Source: Arthrobacter sp. MYb23 (lineage in GTDB: Bacteria; Actinomycetota; Actinomycetes; Actinomycetales; Micrococcaceae). Taken from it: 64,000 nucleotides of DNA. The stretch lies in the NCBI RefSeq assembly GCF_002979775.1, contig NZ_PCPR01000015.1, forward strand, positions 49,026 through 113,025, in the 5' to 3' direction. The first letter of the stretch is position 1, and each line of letters begins with the position of its first letter. Made by a program: the position numbers and the translations under genes. This document shows positions 16,505 through 25,317 of this stretch, one piece after another. The notes beneath the pieces were generated by a model. The model made no database searches. It saw only the letters and a program-made list of their open reading frames with translations, and had not been told where the DNA came from.

Positions 16505-18351
16505 ACTGGAGAACTTTCAGTCGTGGGATGGTGTGGAGAATGCTTCCCGAACCATTCGACAAGCAAGGTGTTGACGGCATTACGTTGTGACGGAGACCCG
16601 GTGAAGATGAACTCGTGGTCCGCGTCAGGGATGATCTTGAGTTCTGCCTGAACCCGCCCGCTGCTCAGCGCATTGAACCAACGGCGAGCTTGCGAAAGGG
16701 TGCTGTCATTTTCGCCATGGAAGACCAGCGTCGGGGTGACGACTCTGTCAACATGGGTGATCGGTGACATGGTGGCGTATTTTTGCGGGATGTCGGCGGG
16801 GTATCCACCGAATTCGGACCGGGCGATGTAGTGACCGTCGCTTGAAGTGAGAACCAAGCCGGCGAGATCACACAGTGACCCCCCGGCTGCAGCGGCAATG
16901 AAGCGCTGATCGCGTGTGAGGAGTGCGTTGACGAGAAAGCCGCCGTAGCTGTAGCCCGATACGGCGATTCTTTCGGGGTCGATGCCACCCTCTTCGACCA
17001 TCTGGTCGATGATCTGGAGTACTTCCTCCCCGTCATGAATACCCCAAGCGCCGAAGACGCCGCGTGAAAAGGTTTCGCCGTATCCATCGCTCCCACTGGA
17101 ATTGATGAGGACAACCACCCATCCCTGTCGTACCAGCTCCTGCTGATAAAGGAAGGCCTCATCGACCGCTCCGCTCCATGCCTGGTGCGGCCCCCCGTGA
17201 AGGTCGACGAGCAGCGGGCACCCGGTTTCTGACGTGTTCGCCCGAATAATCCAGCCATGGATTGTCTCTCCCCCGCGCAGTCGCCATGTGTTGGGAGCCG
17301 GTTTAAACAGCGGAGTTGCAGCTTCAGGATCCTCAGTTCTTATCCCCAGGAGGGTGCACCGCCCACTACTGGTGTCAAGGACAGCGATGTCGCCAAAAGC
17401 GTCGGGGGTCCGCACGGTCGCGGCGTACTCTCCGGAAAGCGATGATTCGGACAGCTCGAGGATGTCAAAGCCGGGGTTCTCCCCCAAATGCTTCACGAGC
17501 CTCCCATCCGTTCCGCCTTCAAACGCCCGCACCCAGCCGCCGTCGCGGGCGCAAATCATAAGGGACGATGACCCGACAGGGCCCACCCGAAGATTCCGCA
17601 CGCTGCGGTCGAACGAAGCGGTCAACGTTTCGTAACCGTCTCCGGCGAACCGAACCATCATTGCCTGAGTGTTCCCGGCTCGGGTATCCGGGCGCCCCGT
17701 AAGAACAACTGACATCCCGTCGGAAGCGAACGTCGCGGCAAGGATGTGGCCCTTGTCGGGGCCTATCTGGTGTGCCTCACCGGACCCGTCAGTGCTAGCC
17801 AGCATTGCCGCGGTCACGTCGGTGCGATGGGGATCGTCGCCGAAAGGGCTGACGAAAACGATGCTGTTCGAGTCAGGGGACCATCCAAATTCGCCGATTT
17901 CAGCGCCAGCATGGATCACGGTGGTCGTTCCACTGCGGAGGTCGAAAACCACCAGTGACTGATCGATGCCATGGCCGTGGGCGGTGGTGGTGAAGGCGAC
18001 GTGAGTGCCGTCCGGGTTCCATCGAACGCGAGCGATCTCATACGGGATGGTAGCGAGCAACTTACTGTCGGTTCCCGTTGAGTCCACGCTCCAAACCGAC
18101 GGCGGTCCTTCCTCATAGCTGAGGAACCCAATTCTGGAATCGGAAAGCCACATCGGGTCGGAATCCCGAGAACCTGAAGTGAGTTCAACTACGGTGGGGT
18201 CATCGATGCGGACCAGACAAAGACGGCGGATGTAGGTGTCTTTCTCCCTGTCAACAGACCGCATGACCAAGGCAATAGCCTGTCCATCGGGTGAAATTGC
18301 TGGTTGTTCGGGTATGCGAAGACCATACAAAAGTTCCGTGACTGACGACAT
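16501..18351 (-). CDS. S9-family (acyl-peptide hydrolase/prolyl oligopeptidase type) peptidase
   Basis: A 616-residue cytosolic serine peptidase. The N-terminal beta-propeller (residues about 1-340) has repeated WSPDSNSIVF/DSDPMWLSDSRIGF-like blades. The C-terminal alpha/beta hydrolase has VDLHGGPHQAW (oxyanion region), the nucleophile elbow GYSYGGF near residue 466, the acid in HGENDSTL and the histidine in PDADHEF. The family cuts short peptides, often N-acylated ones. First gene of the leftward operon S9-M20-GNAT-NSAR, divergent from an N-acyl-D-amino acid deacylase gene across 259 bases. No signal peptide, so it probably acts on imported peptides. Confidence 0.9.
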   Translation of the reverse strand: MSSVTELLYGLRIPEQPAISPDGQAIALVMRSVDREKDTYIRRLCLVRIDDPTVVELTSGSRDSDPMWLSDSRIGFLSYEEGPPSVWSVDSTGTDSKLLATIPYEIARVRWNPDGTHVAFTTTAHGHGIDQSLVVFDLRSGTTTVIHAGAEIGEFGWSPDSNSIVFVSPFGDDPHRTDVTAAMLASTDGSGEAHQIGPDKGHILAATFASDGMSVVLTGRPDTRAGNTQAMMVRFAGDGYETLTASFDRSVRNLRVGPVGSSSLMICARDGGWVRAFEGGTDGRLVKHLGENPGFDILELSESSLSGEYAATVRTPDAFGDIAVLDTSSGRCTLLGIRTEDPEAATPLFKPAPNTWRLRGGETIHGWIIRANTSETGCPLLVDLHGGPHQAWSGAVDEAFLYQQELVRQGWVVVLINSSGSDGYGETFSRGVFGAWGIHDGEEVLQIIDQMVEEGGIDPERIAVSGYSYGGFLVNALLTRDQRFIAAAAGGSLCDLAGLVLTSSDGHYIARSEFGGYPADIPQKYATMSPITHVDRVVTPTLVFHGENDSTLSQARRWFNALSSGRVQAELKIIPDADHEFIFTGSPSQRNAVNTLLVEWFGKHSPHHPTTESSPV

Positions 18352-18390
18352 TCAATCCCTTTCCCTCGATGATTCCGGCATAGTCCGAGC

Positions 18391-18423
18391 ATGCACCATG
18401 AGCCCCGGTCAAAGATGGTGCAT
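18391..18423. promoter_or_regulatory. Inverted repeat in the S9 / deacylase divergent promoter
   Basis: Perfect 9-bp arms ATGCACCAT (18391-18399) and ATGGTGCAT (18415-18423) with a 15-bp spacer. A second shorter dyad, TCCAC-TCG-GTGGA, lies at 18443-18455. Both fall between two divergent catabolic genes, so an operator is plausible. Confidence 0.45.
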
Positions 18424-18610
18424 CCCGACATTTCAGAACGGGTCCACTCGGTGGATCCGACGACTTCCCCTGGCATTTCCAGGCAGGGATCCCCAAAGGA
18501 ACGTCCATAATTCGTCTAGAACCACGAACTGCCTGTGCCGTGGGATTGCAATGCTTAAGAGGGGGTCGGCGACCCGGCCAGGAACTTGATCTACTGAAGT
18601 GAGGTAACTG

Positions 18611-20224
18611 ATGGCTGTGAGCTTCATCATCCGTGGCGGAACCGTTCTTGACGGTTCTGGTCAACCCGGCGTGCAGGCAGATATTGCAGTCAGCGGTGAC
18701 CGCATCGTTGAAATCGGCAGGGTCGCGGAAGTGCCGGGGGCAGAGGAGCTCGATGCCCGGGGTTGCCTTGTAAGCCCAGGCTTCATCAATGTGCTCAGCC
18801 ACGCCTACATCACCCTGCAGCAGGACCCCCGAGGACTGTCCGATCTCTACCAAGGGGTTACTACGCAGATCTTCGGTGAAGGCGCGTCACTTGGGCCCGT
18901 TCGGTCGGCCATGTCAAGTTCAATGTCCGAAGAAATACTCGGATTCGGTTCCTTGCCCGTTGGCGTTCGAGCATCCTGGCCGACTTTGCGTGGATTCCTC
19001 GAACACCTTGAACGACGGGGGGTCGGGTTTAACGTCGGTAGCTTTGTGGGGGCCGTTAATTTGCGTGCCGCGGTAGCCGGAGACGCTAAGCGCCAACTCA
19101 GCGCAGGTGAACTTCATGACGCTTGCGAATTGTTGGACCAAGAGCTGTCGGACGGGGCCCTCGGTGTAGGGTCCGCGCTGATCTATCCCCCCGGAAGCTA
19201 CGCGGATACGGCTGAGCTCATCGCCTACTCGAAAGTGTTGGCACGGCACGATGCCCTCTACATTTCCCATCTGCGCAGCGAGGGAGACCGGCTGCTCGAA
19301 GGCGTTCGGGAACTGATCGAGATCAGCCGGGCATCTGGTGCTCGCGCCGAGATCTACCACCTGAAAGCAGTGGGCCGGGAAAACTGGTCAAAGCTGCCCG
19401 TGGCTCTGGACCTCATAGAGGCCGCACGATCCGAAGGACTCACGGTGACAGCCGATGTCTACCCCTATGCCGCAGGAGGCACGGGGCTCATATCCTCCAT
19501 TCCGCCGCGATTCAGAATAGGTGGCATCACTGGACTCCGGCGGTATCTGGAGAACGCAGCCGGACGGGAAGAAATCCGTGCAGCCTTCTTCGTCGAGGAT
19601 CCCGGCTGGGAAAACCTGTATGCAGCCTCAGGTGGGGCGCAGGGAGTCATTATCCTTTCGGCCATACCGTCCCTGGCTGTCCAGCCCGGTACCAGCCTCG
19701 CCGCCATCGCTGAAGAGCGTGGCGATTCGGATCCTCTTGACACGTTGATGGATCTCTTGGACGTCGAACCCCTGACGGATGCGGCATATTTCATGGCTAA
19801 CGAAAATAATGTCCGGCTCGCCTTCGATCGTCCGTGGGTCTCAGTCGGCTCAGATTCGGACGCGCCCTCCACTGAGGAGCTCTTCGCAGGACATCCCGTT
19901 CATCCTCGGGCTTTCGGCGCATTTGCCCGCGTCATCAGCAGGTACAGCCGGGACGAAGGAAGAGTCAGTATCGAAGAAACCGTAAGACGACTCACGGCCC
20001 TTCCCGCACGCAACCTTCGGCTAAAGGACCGGGGATCGATTTCCGTGGGTGCATTCGCGGACATCGCTGTGTTCCGTCTGGATGGGATCGCTGACACGGC
20101 TACTTACGCTCAGCCAGCCAGCTATGCCAACGGCATGCGCCACGTTCTCGTCAACGGTGTTCCGGCACTTTATGAAGGCCAACCCACCGGTGCACTGAAC
20201 GGCCAAGCGTTAAGACGGTGCTGA
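18611..20224 (+). CDS. N-acyl-D-amino acid deacylase family amidohydrolase, variant metal site
   Basis: A 537-residue urease-superfamily amidohydrolase. The N-terminal small beta domain reads IIRGGTVLDGSGQPGVQADIAVSGDRI. In the usual deacylase block GFIDxHxH the first metal-binding histidine is missing here: GFINVLSHAY, with Leu62 in the first His position and His64 kept. The usual GNCG is replaced by FGEG (residues 88-91). Later blocks are intact: HLRSEGDRLLEG, EIYHLKAVGRENW, DVYPYAAGGTGL and VGSDSDAPS. A subgroup with this altered N-terminal motif exists as I recall, so substrate or metal content may differ from classical D-aminoacylase. The ATG follows GAGGTAACTG. Divergent from the S9 peptidase gene. 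Confidence 0.82.
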   Translation: MAVSFIIRGGTVLDGSGQPGVQADIAVSGDRIVEIGRVAEVPGAEELDARGCLVSPGFINVLSHAYITLQQDPRGLSDLYQGVTTQIFGEGASLGPVRSAMSSSMSEEILGFGSLPVGVRASWPTLRGFLEHLERRGVGFNVGSFVGAVNLRAAVAGDAKRQLSAGELHDACELLDQELSDGALGVGSALIYPPGSYADTAELIAYSKVLARHDALYISHLRSEGDRLLEGVRELIEISRASGARAEIYHLKAVGRENWSKLPVALDLIEAARSEGLTVTADVYPYAAGGTGLISSIPPRFRIGGITGLRRYLENAAGREEIRAAFFVEDPGWENLYAASGGAQGVIILSAIPSLAVQPGTSLAAIAEERGDSDPLDTLMDLLDVEPLTDAAYFMANENNVRLAFDRPWVSVGSDSDAPSTEELFAGHPVHPRAFGAFARVISRYSRDEGRVSIEETVRRLTALPARNLRLKDRGSISVGAFADIAVFRLDGIADTATYAQPASYANGMRHVLVNGVPALYEGQPTGALNGQALRRC

Positions 20225-20237
20225 GCCTGACTCAAAA

Positions 20238-20293
20238 GAAGACCTCCGAGTGGGGCGGTGCTTGTCTAGCGTCCGCTTCACAAGGAGGTCTTC
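20238..20293. terminator. Inverted repeat after the deacylase gene
   Basis: Arms GAAGACCTCC (20238-20247) and GGAGGTCTTC (20284-20293). It may end the deacylase transcript or be the leader hairpin of the IS481-type remnant that starts two bases later. Confidence 0.4.
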
Positions 20294-20294
20294 A

Positions 20295-20620
20295 CTGTCC
20301 CCTGCTAACGCGATCCTGACGCCGGGGTCCGGCTCCGTCTGGCTTAGTGCATGGTTGATGGAAAGTTGCCGCTGCGTCATGCGGCTGAAAGCTTTCAGGT
20401 TTCGGTCACGACCCGATGGGCTGCCCGCTACCGGGAGCACTGCGATGCGGGCATGGGCGATCGTTCCAGCCGGCCCGTCAGCTCCCCTCAGCGGACCGCG
20501 ACGAACCGGCGACTTGGCCACGCCTACCTGCCCAACGCCGTCGGTGACCACTCACGTCCGGCCTGCTGCGATCGACCTCATGGAAGCCACCTTCAGCAAC
20601 AGCAGGAGCTCGTGACAAAG
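20295..20620 (+). mobile_element. IS481-type transposase remnant (pseudogene)
   Basis: Decayed N-terminal part of an IS481-family transposase. The leader GGAGGTCTTC and the start region read CTG-TCC-CCT-GCT-AAC-GCG, as if the usual ATG had become CTG. The first frame gives SPANAILTPGSGSVWLSAW. After a frameshift near 20350 the next frame gives MVDGKLPLRHAAESFQVSVTT, then RWAARYREHCDAGMGDRSSRP and a second decay point. These match the helix-turn-helix and DRSSRP blocks of IS481 proteins. The catalytic DDE domain is absent. It sits in the 447-base gap between convergent genes. Confidence 0.75.
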
Positions 20621-20671
20621 CCCCGAGGTCAGAGTGCCCCGGGGCTCGGCAAGTAGCTCGTCAACTGGTGA

Positions 20672-21259
20672 TTACAAGGAGAACCCAGGGGGCACTGCCA
20701 GAGCAGGATTTTCTTGAGCGAACCGGCGAATGTTTTCCACGGTGCGAACCCAGTCGTAAATGAGTTCCTTGGCAGATACGAGCTCGATTCCGGCGCGCTC
20801 CATGCGAGCCAGGCCGTTGGCGTGTGCGGCCTGAGGTGAGAAAAGTGCGTCGTGAACTGCCACGACGCGATGTCCCAGAGCTTTGAGTTGCAAAGCTGAA
20901 TGGGCCACGCAGACATCGGTCTCCAACCCGACCAGGACTGTGGTGGATGCTCCAGTGGCGGTAATCGAAGCAAGTATCTCCGGGTTGTCCGCCGCCGAAA
21001 ACGCGAACTTTGGAAGAACAGGTGAGCCTGCCGCCAAGTTGCTCCTGATGCTGGCAGCCGTGTGCCCGTTGCGCGATGCATCCTCCTCAGTCACGACGAC
21101 GGGAACATCGAGGGCCTGGGCCGCACCGACTACCCAACTAATTCTCTCGAAGACCTTCGCCAGGGTTTCCCGGTCGACATCGGTGCGGTGCTCTCGATAG
21201 AAACTTTCCTGCGCATCAATGACCAGGAGCATTGAGTCGTCAATATCAATCAAAGCCAT
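20672..21259 (-). CDS. Isochorismatase-like cysteine hydrolase
   Basis: A 195-residue alpha/beta cysteine hydrolase. The triad is visible: Asp15 in LLVIDAQESF, Lys84 in VLPKFAFSA, and nucleophile Cys117 in GLETDVCVAHSAL with the preceding cis-peptide region LVGLETD. Family members hydrolyse amides or carbamoyl groups (nicotinamidase, N-carbamoylsarcosine amidase, isochorismatase). It is the last gene of the leftward importer operon, 52 bases after dppC. With no siderophore biosynthesis around it, an amidase or N-carbamoyl hydrolase role in peptide or amino acid derivative breakdown is more likely than isochorismate cleavage. The substrate is unknown. Confidence 0.82.
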   Translation of the reverse strand: MALIDIDDSMLLVIDAQESFYREHRTDVDRETLAKVFERISWVVGAAQALDVPVVVTEEDASRNGHTAASIRSNLAAGSPVLPKFAFSAADNPEILASITATGASTTVLVGLETDVCVAHSALQLKALGHRVVAVHDALFSPQAAHANGLARMERAGIELVSAKELIYDWVRTVENIRRFAQENPALAVPPGFSL

Positions 21260-21311
21260 GCTGGGTGGATCCTTTTTCGTTTAGATGTGTGCTGAGGAAT
21301 TCGTGGTCGGG

Positions 21312-22217
21312 TCAGACAGTACGTCGTTTGTCCACCACATCGCGGAGGGCTTCTCCGACGAGATTGAATGCAAGGACAAGTCCCACGAGGCAGAGCCCGA
21401 CGGGGTAGATAAGCCACCAGTAGCCTGACAGCAGGTAGTTGACCCCGCTGGAGAGCTGCCCTCCCCAGTCGGTTTCGGGGTAACTGAGCCCGAACCCCAG
21501 GAACCCAAGAGTCGCAACAGCAAGAATGGTGTCAGCAACCTGGAAGGTGATGTTCACAATGACCACGCCCAAGGCGTTCGGAATGAGGTGCGTCAGCACC
21601 AGCCTCCACTTCCCGGCCCCCATGCTTCGGGCCGCTGAGACATAGTCCCGCGTCCGCAAGCTGAGCACTTCGCTTCGAACCAGCCGGGCAGGGACGAGCC
21701 ACGAGAAGAGACCCAGAACGATGCTGAGAGACAGAACCGAAGGGTTGAACCTGGTCGAGACGATCAATGCCACGAAGAGGAACGGGATGGCCATAAGAAT
21801 GTCGACGAAGCGCATCATCACGGCGTCGGTTTTACCCCCGATAAGTCCTGCTGCAGCGCCGTAGAGGGTGCCAGTGACGGTCGCAATCAGGGCTGCAAAG
21901 AAGCCAATCTGGAGGGATATCTGTCCACCTTGCATCAGCCGTCCCAGGACATCGAAGCCTTGGGCATCCGTTCCGAGTAGATGCTCTGAAGAGGGTTCCA
22001 GCAGTGCGTTCAGAGTGTCCACGTTGTTCTGGTTGCTCTGATAAACCATTGGACCCAGGAAAGAAAAGAGGATGAAGAAAGCTACCAAACATCCTCCGGT
22101 GAGGCCGAGCCGGTATCTTGCCACCCCTTTAAGCGTCAGCGGCAGTCGCCAGGAAGCAGCGACTCTTTCATCTTTGGATGTTTCTGGGGAAGGCTCTTGT
22201 TCTGTCTTGGCGCTCAT
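21312..22217 (-). CDS. dppC: Peptide ABC transporter permease, DppC type
   Basis: A 301-residue inner-membrane permease of the Dpp/Opp/Ni family. The N-terminal OppC region is LLGTDAQGFDVLGRLMQGG, corresponding to the HxLGTDxxGRDxxSR block. The permease EAA loop is seen as YVSAARSMGAGKWRLVLTHLIPNALG. Five to six membrane segments are visible. I chose ATG 22217 because GGAG lies 7 bases upstream; the open frame extends to 22277 and would overlap dppB. Pairs with the DppB-type protein 25 bases upstream. Confidence 0.92.
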   Translation of the reverse strand: MSAKTEQEPSPETSKDERVAASWRLPLTLKGVARYRLGLTGGCLVAFFILFSFLGPMVYQSNQNNVDTLNALLEPSSEHLLGTDAQGFDVLGRLMQGGQISLQIGFFAALIATVTGTLYGAAAGLIGGKTDAVMMRFVDILMAIPFLFVALIVSTRFNPSVLSLSIVLGLFSWLVPARLVRSEVLSLRTRDYVSAARSMGAGKWRLVLTHLIPNALGVVIVNITFQVADTILAVATLGFLGFGLSYPETDWGGQLSSGVNYLLSGYWWLIYPVGLCLVGLVLAFNLVGEALRDVVDKRRTV

Positions 22218-22242
22218 GATGAGGCTCCGTTCACGTGGCTGA

Positions 22243-23190
22243 TCATGACAGCTTGATCCGAGGATCAGCTGCTGCAAGGACGACGTCGGCGATTAAGGTT
22301 CCGAGCACGGTCAGGACTCCGCCGATCAGGGTGTAGGCGAGTAGAACCGGGTAATCCTCCCGCTGCAAGCTGTTAATGAACAACAGTCCGAGGCCTGGAT
22401 AGTTGAAGACTGATTCGACGATGAGGTTGCCAGCCAACAGCGATGGCACAGACACCCCTATCAGGGTGATCAAAGGGAGACTCGAGTTGCGCACCAGGTG
22501 GTTTCGTATGATTCCACGTTCCGAGACGCCTTTGGCACGAGCTACCTTGATGTAGTCCTGCCCCAGTTGGTCGAGCGTCGAAGAGCGCTGGTACCTCGCA
22601 AAGACTGCGATGTTCGATGCGGCCAGGGTTAGCACTGGAAGTGCCATGGCGACAGGATCGGTAAAGATGACAAAAGGGGAATTGGATTGCGATGCCTGGG
22701 AGGGAAAGATCCCCAGCTTGATCGAGAAGATCTCGATCGCCAGCAGGGCAATGAAGAACTGCGGACTGGCGTAAAGGAGGAACGTCACTCCAGTCAGAGC
22801 TGTATCGCTGGCGCTGTTGCGCTTGGTGGCTTGATAGGTTCCCAGCGGGATGGCAATAATAACGGCCAGAACGAGCGCTGCCAGGGACAGCATGGCGCTC
22901 CGGCCAGCATTATCGCTCAAGAGATCTGAAACACTCTGGTTGAGTTTAAAGGACTGCCCGAGGTTTCCTCGCAGTACTTCACTCACGTAGCTGAGGTACT
23001 GCACGACCAGCGGCTGATCGAAGCCGTGCTCCCGGTTGAACGCGGCGACAGCATCCGCCGAGGCTGTTGGGCCCAGCACGCTACGCCCGGGCGCTCCTGC
23101 CATGAAGTGCAGCAGAACGAACACCACGATCGAGATGCCAATGACGACGATCAGCGATGTCCCCAGCCTCTTCACTATGTACCGAACCAT
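22243..23190 (-). CDS. dppB: Peptide ABC transporter permease, DppB type
   Basis: A 315-residue permease starting MVRYIVKRLGTSLIVVIGISIVVFVLLHFMAG, the typical DppB/OppB first segment. The EAA-loop equivalent reads YIKVARAKGVSERGIIRNHLVRNSSLPLITLIG, and the C-terminal half is VFNYPGLGLLFINSLQREDYPVLLAY. About six membrane helices. It lies between the binding-protein gene and dppC in the same operon. A stable stem-loop in the 113-base gap before it may lower its expression relative to the binding protein. Confidence 0.92.
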   Translation of the reverse strand: MVRYIVKRLGTSLIVVIGISIVVFVLLHFMAGAPGRSVLGPTASADAVAAFNREHGFDQPLVVQYLSYVSEVLRGNLGQSFKLNQSVSDLLSDNAGRSAMLSLAALVLAVIIAIPLGTYQATKRNSASDTALTGVTFLLYASPQFFIALLAIEIFSIKLGIFPSQASQSNSPFVIFTDPVAMALPVLTLAASNIAVFARYQRSSTLDQLGQDYIKVARAKGVSERGIIRNHLVRNSSLPLITLIGVSVPSLLAGNLIVESVFNYPGLGLLFINSLQREDYPVLLAYTLIGGVLTVLGTLIADVVLAAADPRIKLS

Positions 23191-23242
23191 CGAATCAACT
23201 CTTTGTTCTTAGTTGGGGCAAGCAACCTGCTCGCCAATGGTG

Positions 23243-23293
23243 CCTGGGGCCGGTTCTCCCACCACAGGGTGTTGGAACCAACCGGCCCCCAGG
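23243..23293 (-). other. Intercistronic stem-loop between binding protein and permease genes
   Basis: Near-perfect arms CCTGGGGCCGGTT (23243-23255) and AACCGGCCCCCAGG (23280-23293) around a 24-base loop. Its position after a substrate-binding protein gene fits an mRNA-stabilising or attenuating hairpin that gives more binding protein than permease. Confidence 0.6.
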
Positions 23294-23303
23294 CCAGACA
23301 TTT

Positions 23304-25181
23304 TTATTTCGTGTAGTGCCAGAACTCGGGAGTGAGGACGCCTTGAGTCACGTTGGCGAAGGCATCAGGGTTTCCGGATAGTTCTTTTTTCCATACGACA
23401 ATCCCGGACGGGCTAGGCATGAACAAAACCGGCAGGTCCTGCGCCAGGAAAGTGGCTTCCTTGGAAAGGGCGTTCGGATCATTCCCGAAGACGGATTCTT
23501 CCATCAACTTGTCGGCGGTTGCGCTGGAGTAGCTTCCACCGTTGAATGCGCCCTTAGTGCTAAAGACCAGTCCAGCTGTCGGGTAGCCACCGAGGTTGAT
23601 CGGGCCGGCATCTTGCATCGCCCATGCATTCATGTTTTGGGGGGCGAAATTATTGTCGTAGTTTTCGTACATGAAGTTTGTAGCCTTGGCCGTAGCTTCG
23701 ATGTTGATGCCAACTTTCTTGGCCTCGGAGACGAACGCAGCGTTGCGTGCACCAATGGTCGCGGGGCTATTGGCATAAAAGAGGTTGAAACTGATGTCCT
23801 GGCCCAGTGGAATATCTGCCCCGCACTGATCCGGGCCCGTGCCAGGACGAACGCAGGTGGTCTTGCCCTGCTCCACAACGTCCCAACCATGTTCTGTGAG
23901 GAGCTTCTTGGCGTCGTCAACGCTGTAGGGGTGCGGGGCCTTTGAACCGGTGGTCGGCGCGTACGGCGAATCCGGGCCCACCGTCGAGTACAAAGGCACA
24001 GCTGCACCGTTGTAAATGCCCTTACTCTTCACGTAGCCGTCTTGGTCGATCAGGTGCTGCAGAGCTTGACGCATGTACGGCTGTGCGATGAGCTTGTCGA
24101 AGTTGTTTGTCGTGTTCTTATAGTTCAGGAACAGCGAATTCACCGCGCCGCTTTTCGGAAGGCCATAAGCGTGGTATCCAGCGGCTTCCAGGGCAGGCAC
24201 CTGAGACAGGTTGACCGAATCGAGCTGCCCCATTGTCAGGTCGCCGCTGCGGTACTGGTTGAAGACAGCCGAGGATGACGTGAACGCACGGAATTCGATG
24301 GCATCCAACGTGGAGGGACTCGGCCCGGTGTATTCCTTGTTGGGTATTACGGTGAAGGCACCCGTTGCGGCGTCGAATGATTTCAGACGGAACGGACCGT
24401 TGACGACCTGCCACAACGGATTGGTGGCAAAAGTCTTCTGATCCTGGGACGACGTGTTGAGGTAGTCGTAGATTGCTTTTGCGTTCTCAGGATTCGAGTA
24501 GTCGAGTGCTGAGCCGCCGTCCGAACTCTTGTTCCAGCTGGAGGACGGCAGGGGAACGACTCTGGAAAGCACAGAGTTGGTGAAGAAAGACGGGTTGTAC
24601 GCATTGGACATTACCAGCGTGACGGTGTCTTTCGACGTTGCTTTGGCACTCACAAGATCGTCGGGGAATTGCCCCGGGGTGTAGTAGCTCCAATTAGCGG
24701 CGCTCTCCTGGAGCGCTGCCTTGATCAATTCGATTGCGAAGATAAGGTCTTCGGCGACGACCGGCTGGCCATCGGACCATTTGTAGGAGTCCTTGACTTT
24801 GATCGTGACGGTCTTCCTGTCCTCACTGAACGTTGGAAGTTCTGCCAAGCTGAGGTCTTCGTTGATCTCCGGTTTCGCTCCCGAGGACGTCCAGTACAGC
24901 GGACGATACATTTGGGCCGATGCAACTATGCTCCCGTTCGAAGCCGCCGGAGCGTTGGGGAAAATATAATTGGGTGCAAGCCCAGGGGCCAGTGCCACAG
25001 TCACTGTTCCTCCGGCTTTTGAGGCACTGCTTGCTTCCGGCAACGAGCCAAAGGCACCCGTCGTGTCCGCCCGCCCGGACGTCCCTCCCCCGGTTCCTCC
25101 GCCCGTGCACGCCGAAAGAGCGGCGGCCAGCATGACTGCGATGGCGCCGTGCGCGATACGCGATCTGGGCATCTTTTTCAT
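23304..25181 (-). CDS. Peptide-binding lipoprotein, SBP family 5
   Basis: A 625-residue extracellular solute-binding protein for a Dpp/Opp importer. I chose ATG 25181, with GGAG 6 bases upstream. It begins with a lipoprotein signal (MKKMPRSRIAHGAIAVMLAAALSAC; lipobox LSAC), followed by a Gly-rich linker, TGGGTGGGTSG. Family-5 blocks include TVTIKVKDSYKWSDGQPVVAEDLIFAIEL, NGPFRLKSFDAATGAFTVIPNKEYTGPSP, and YMRQALQHLIDQDGYVKSKGIYNGAAVPL. Longer than many dipeptide binders (about 530), closer to oligopeptide binders. It supplies substrate to DppB/C and the double ATPase encoded on either side. Confidence 0.92.
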   Translation of the reverse strand: MKKMPRSRIAHGAIAVMLAAALSACTGGGTGGGTSGRADTTGAFGSLPEASSASKAGGTVTVALAPGLAPNYIFPNAPAASNGSIVASAQMYRPLYWTSSGAKPEINEDLSLAELPTFSEDRKTVTIKVKDSYKWSDGQPVVAEDLIFAIELIKAALQESAANWSYYTPGQFPDDLVSAKATSKDTVTLVMSNAYNPSFFTNSVLSRVVPLPSSSWNKSSDGGSALDYSNPENAKAIYDYLNTSSQDQKTFATNPLWQVVNGPFRLKSFDAATGAFTVIPNKEYTGPSPSTLDAIEFRAFTSSSAVFNQYRSGDLTMGQLDSVNLSQVPALEAAGYHAYGLPKSGAVNSLFLNYKNTTNNFDKLIAQPYMRQALQHLIDQDGYVKSKGIYNGAAVPLYSTVGPDSPYAPTTGSKAPHPYSVDDAKKLLTEHGWDVVEQGKTTCVRPGTGPDQCGADIPLGQDISFNLFYANSPATIGARNAAFVSEAKKVGINIEATAKATNFMYENYDNNFAPQNMNAWAMQDAGPINLGGYPTAGLVFSTKGAFNGGSYSSATADKLMEESVFGNDPNALSKEATFLAQDLPVLFMPSPSGIVVWKKELSGNPDAFANVTQGVLTPEFWHYTK

Positions 25182-25317
25182 TCGTAACTCCAAATCTTCT
25201 TTGAATTGGGGACATCTGATGGCTGGTTGGTCAAGATCTCGGCTTCGTCCCGTTATTACGAATCCTGACAGAATCCGGTTTTTCGGCGTTCGTCTGATTG
25301 CACGATTGCGCTTGGAC

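Noticed and set aside
20672..21259. Isochorismatase as part of siderophore biosynthesis
   Set aside because: No dhb/ent-type genes are nearby and the iron locus is over 20 kb away. The gene is in the peptide importer operon.
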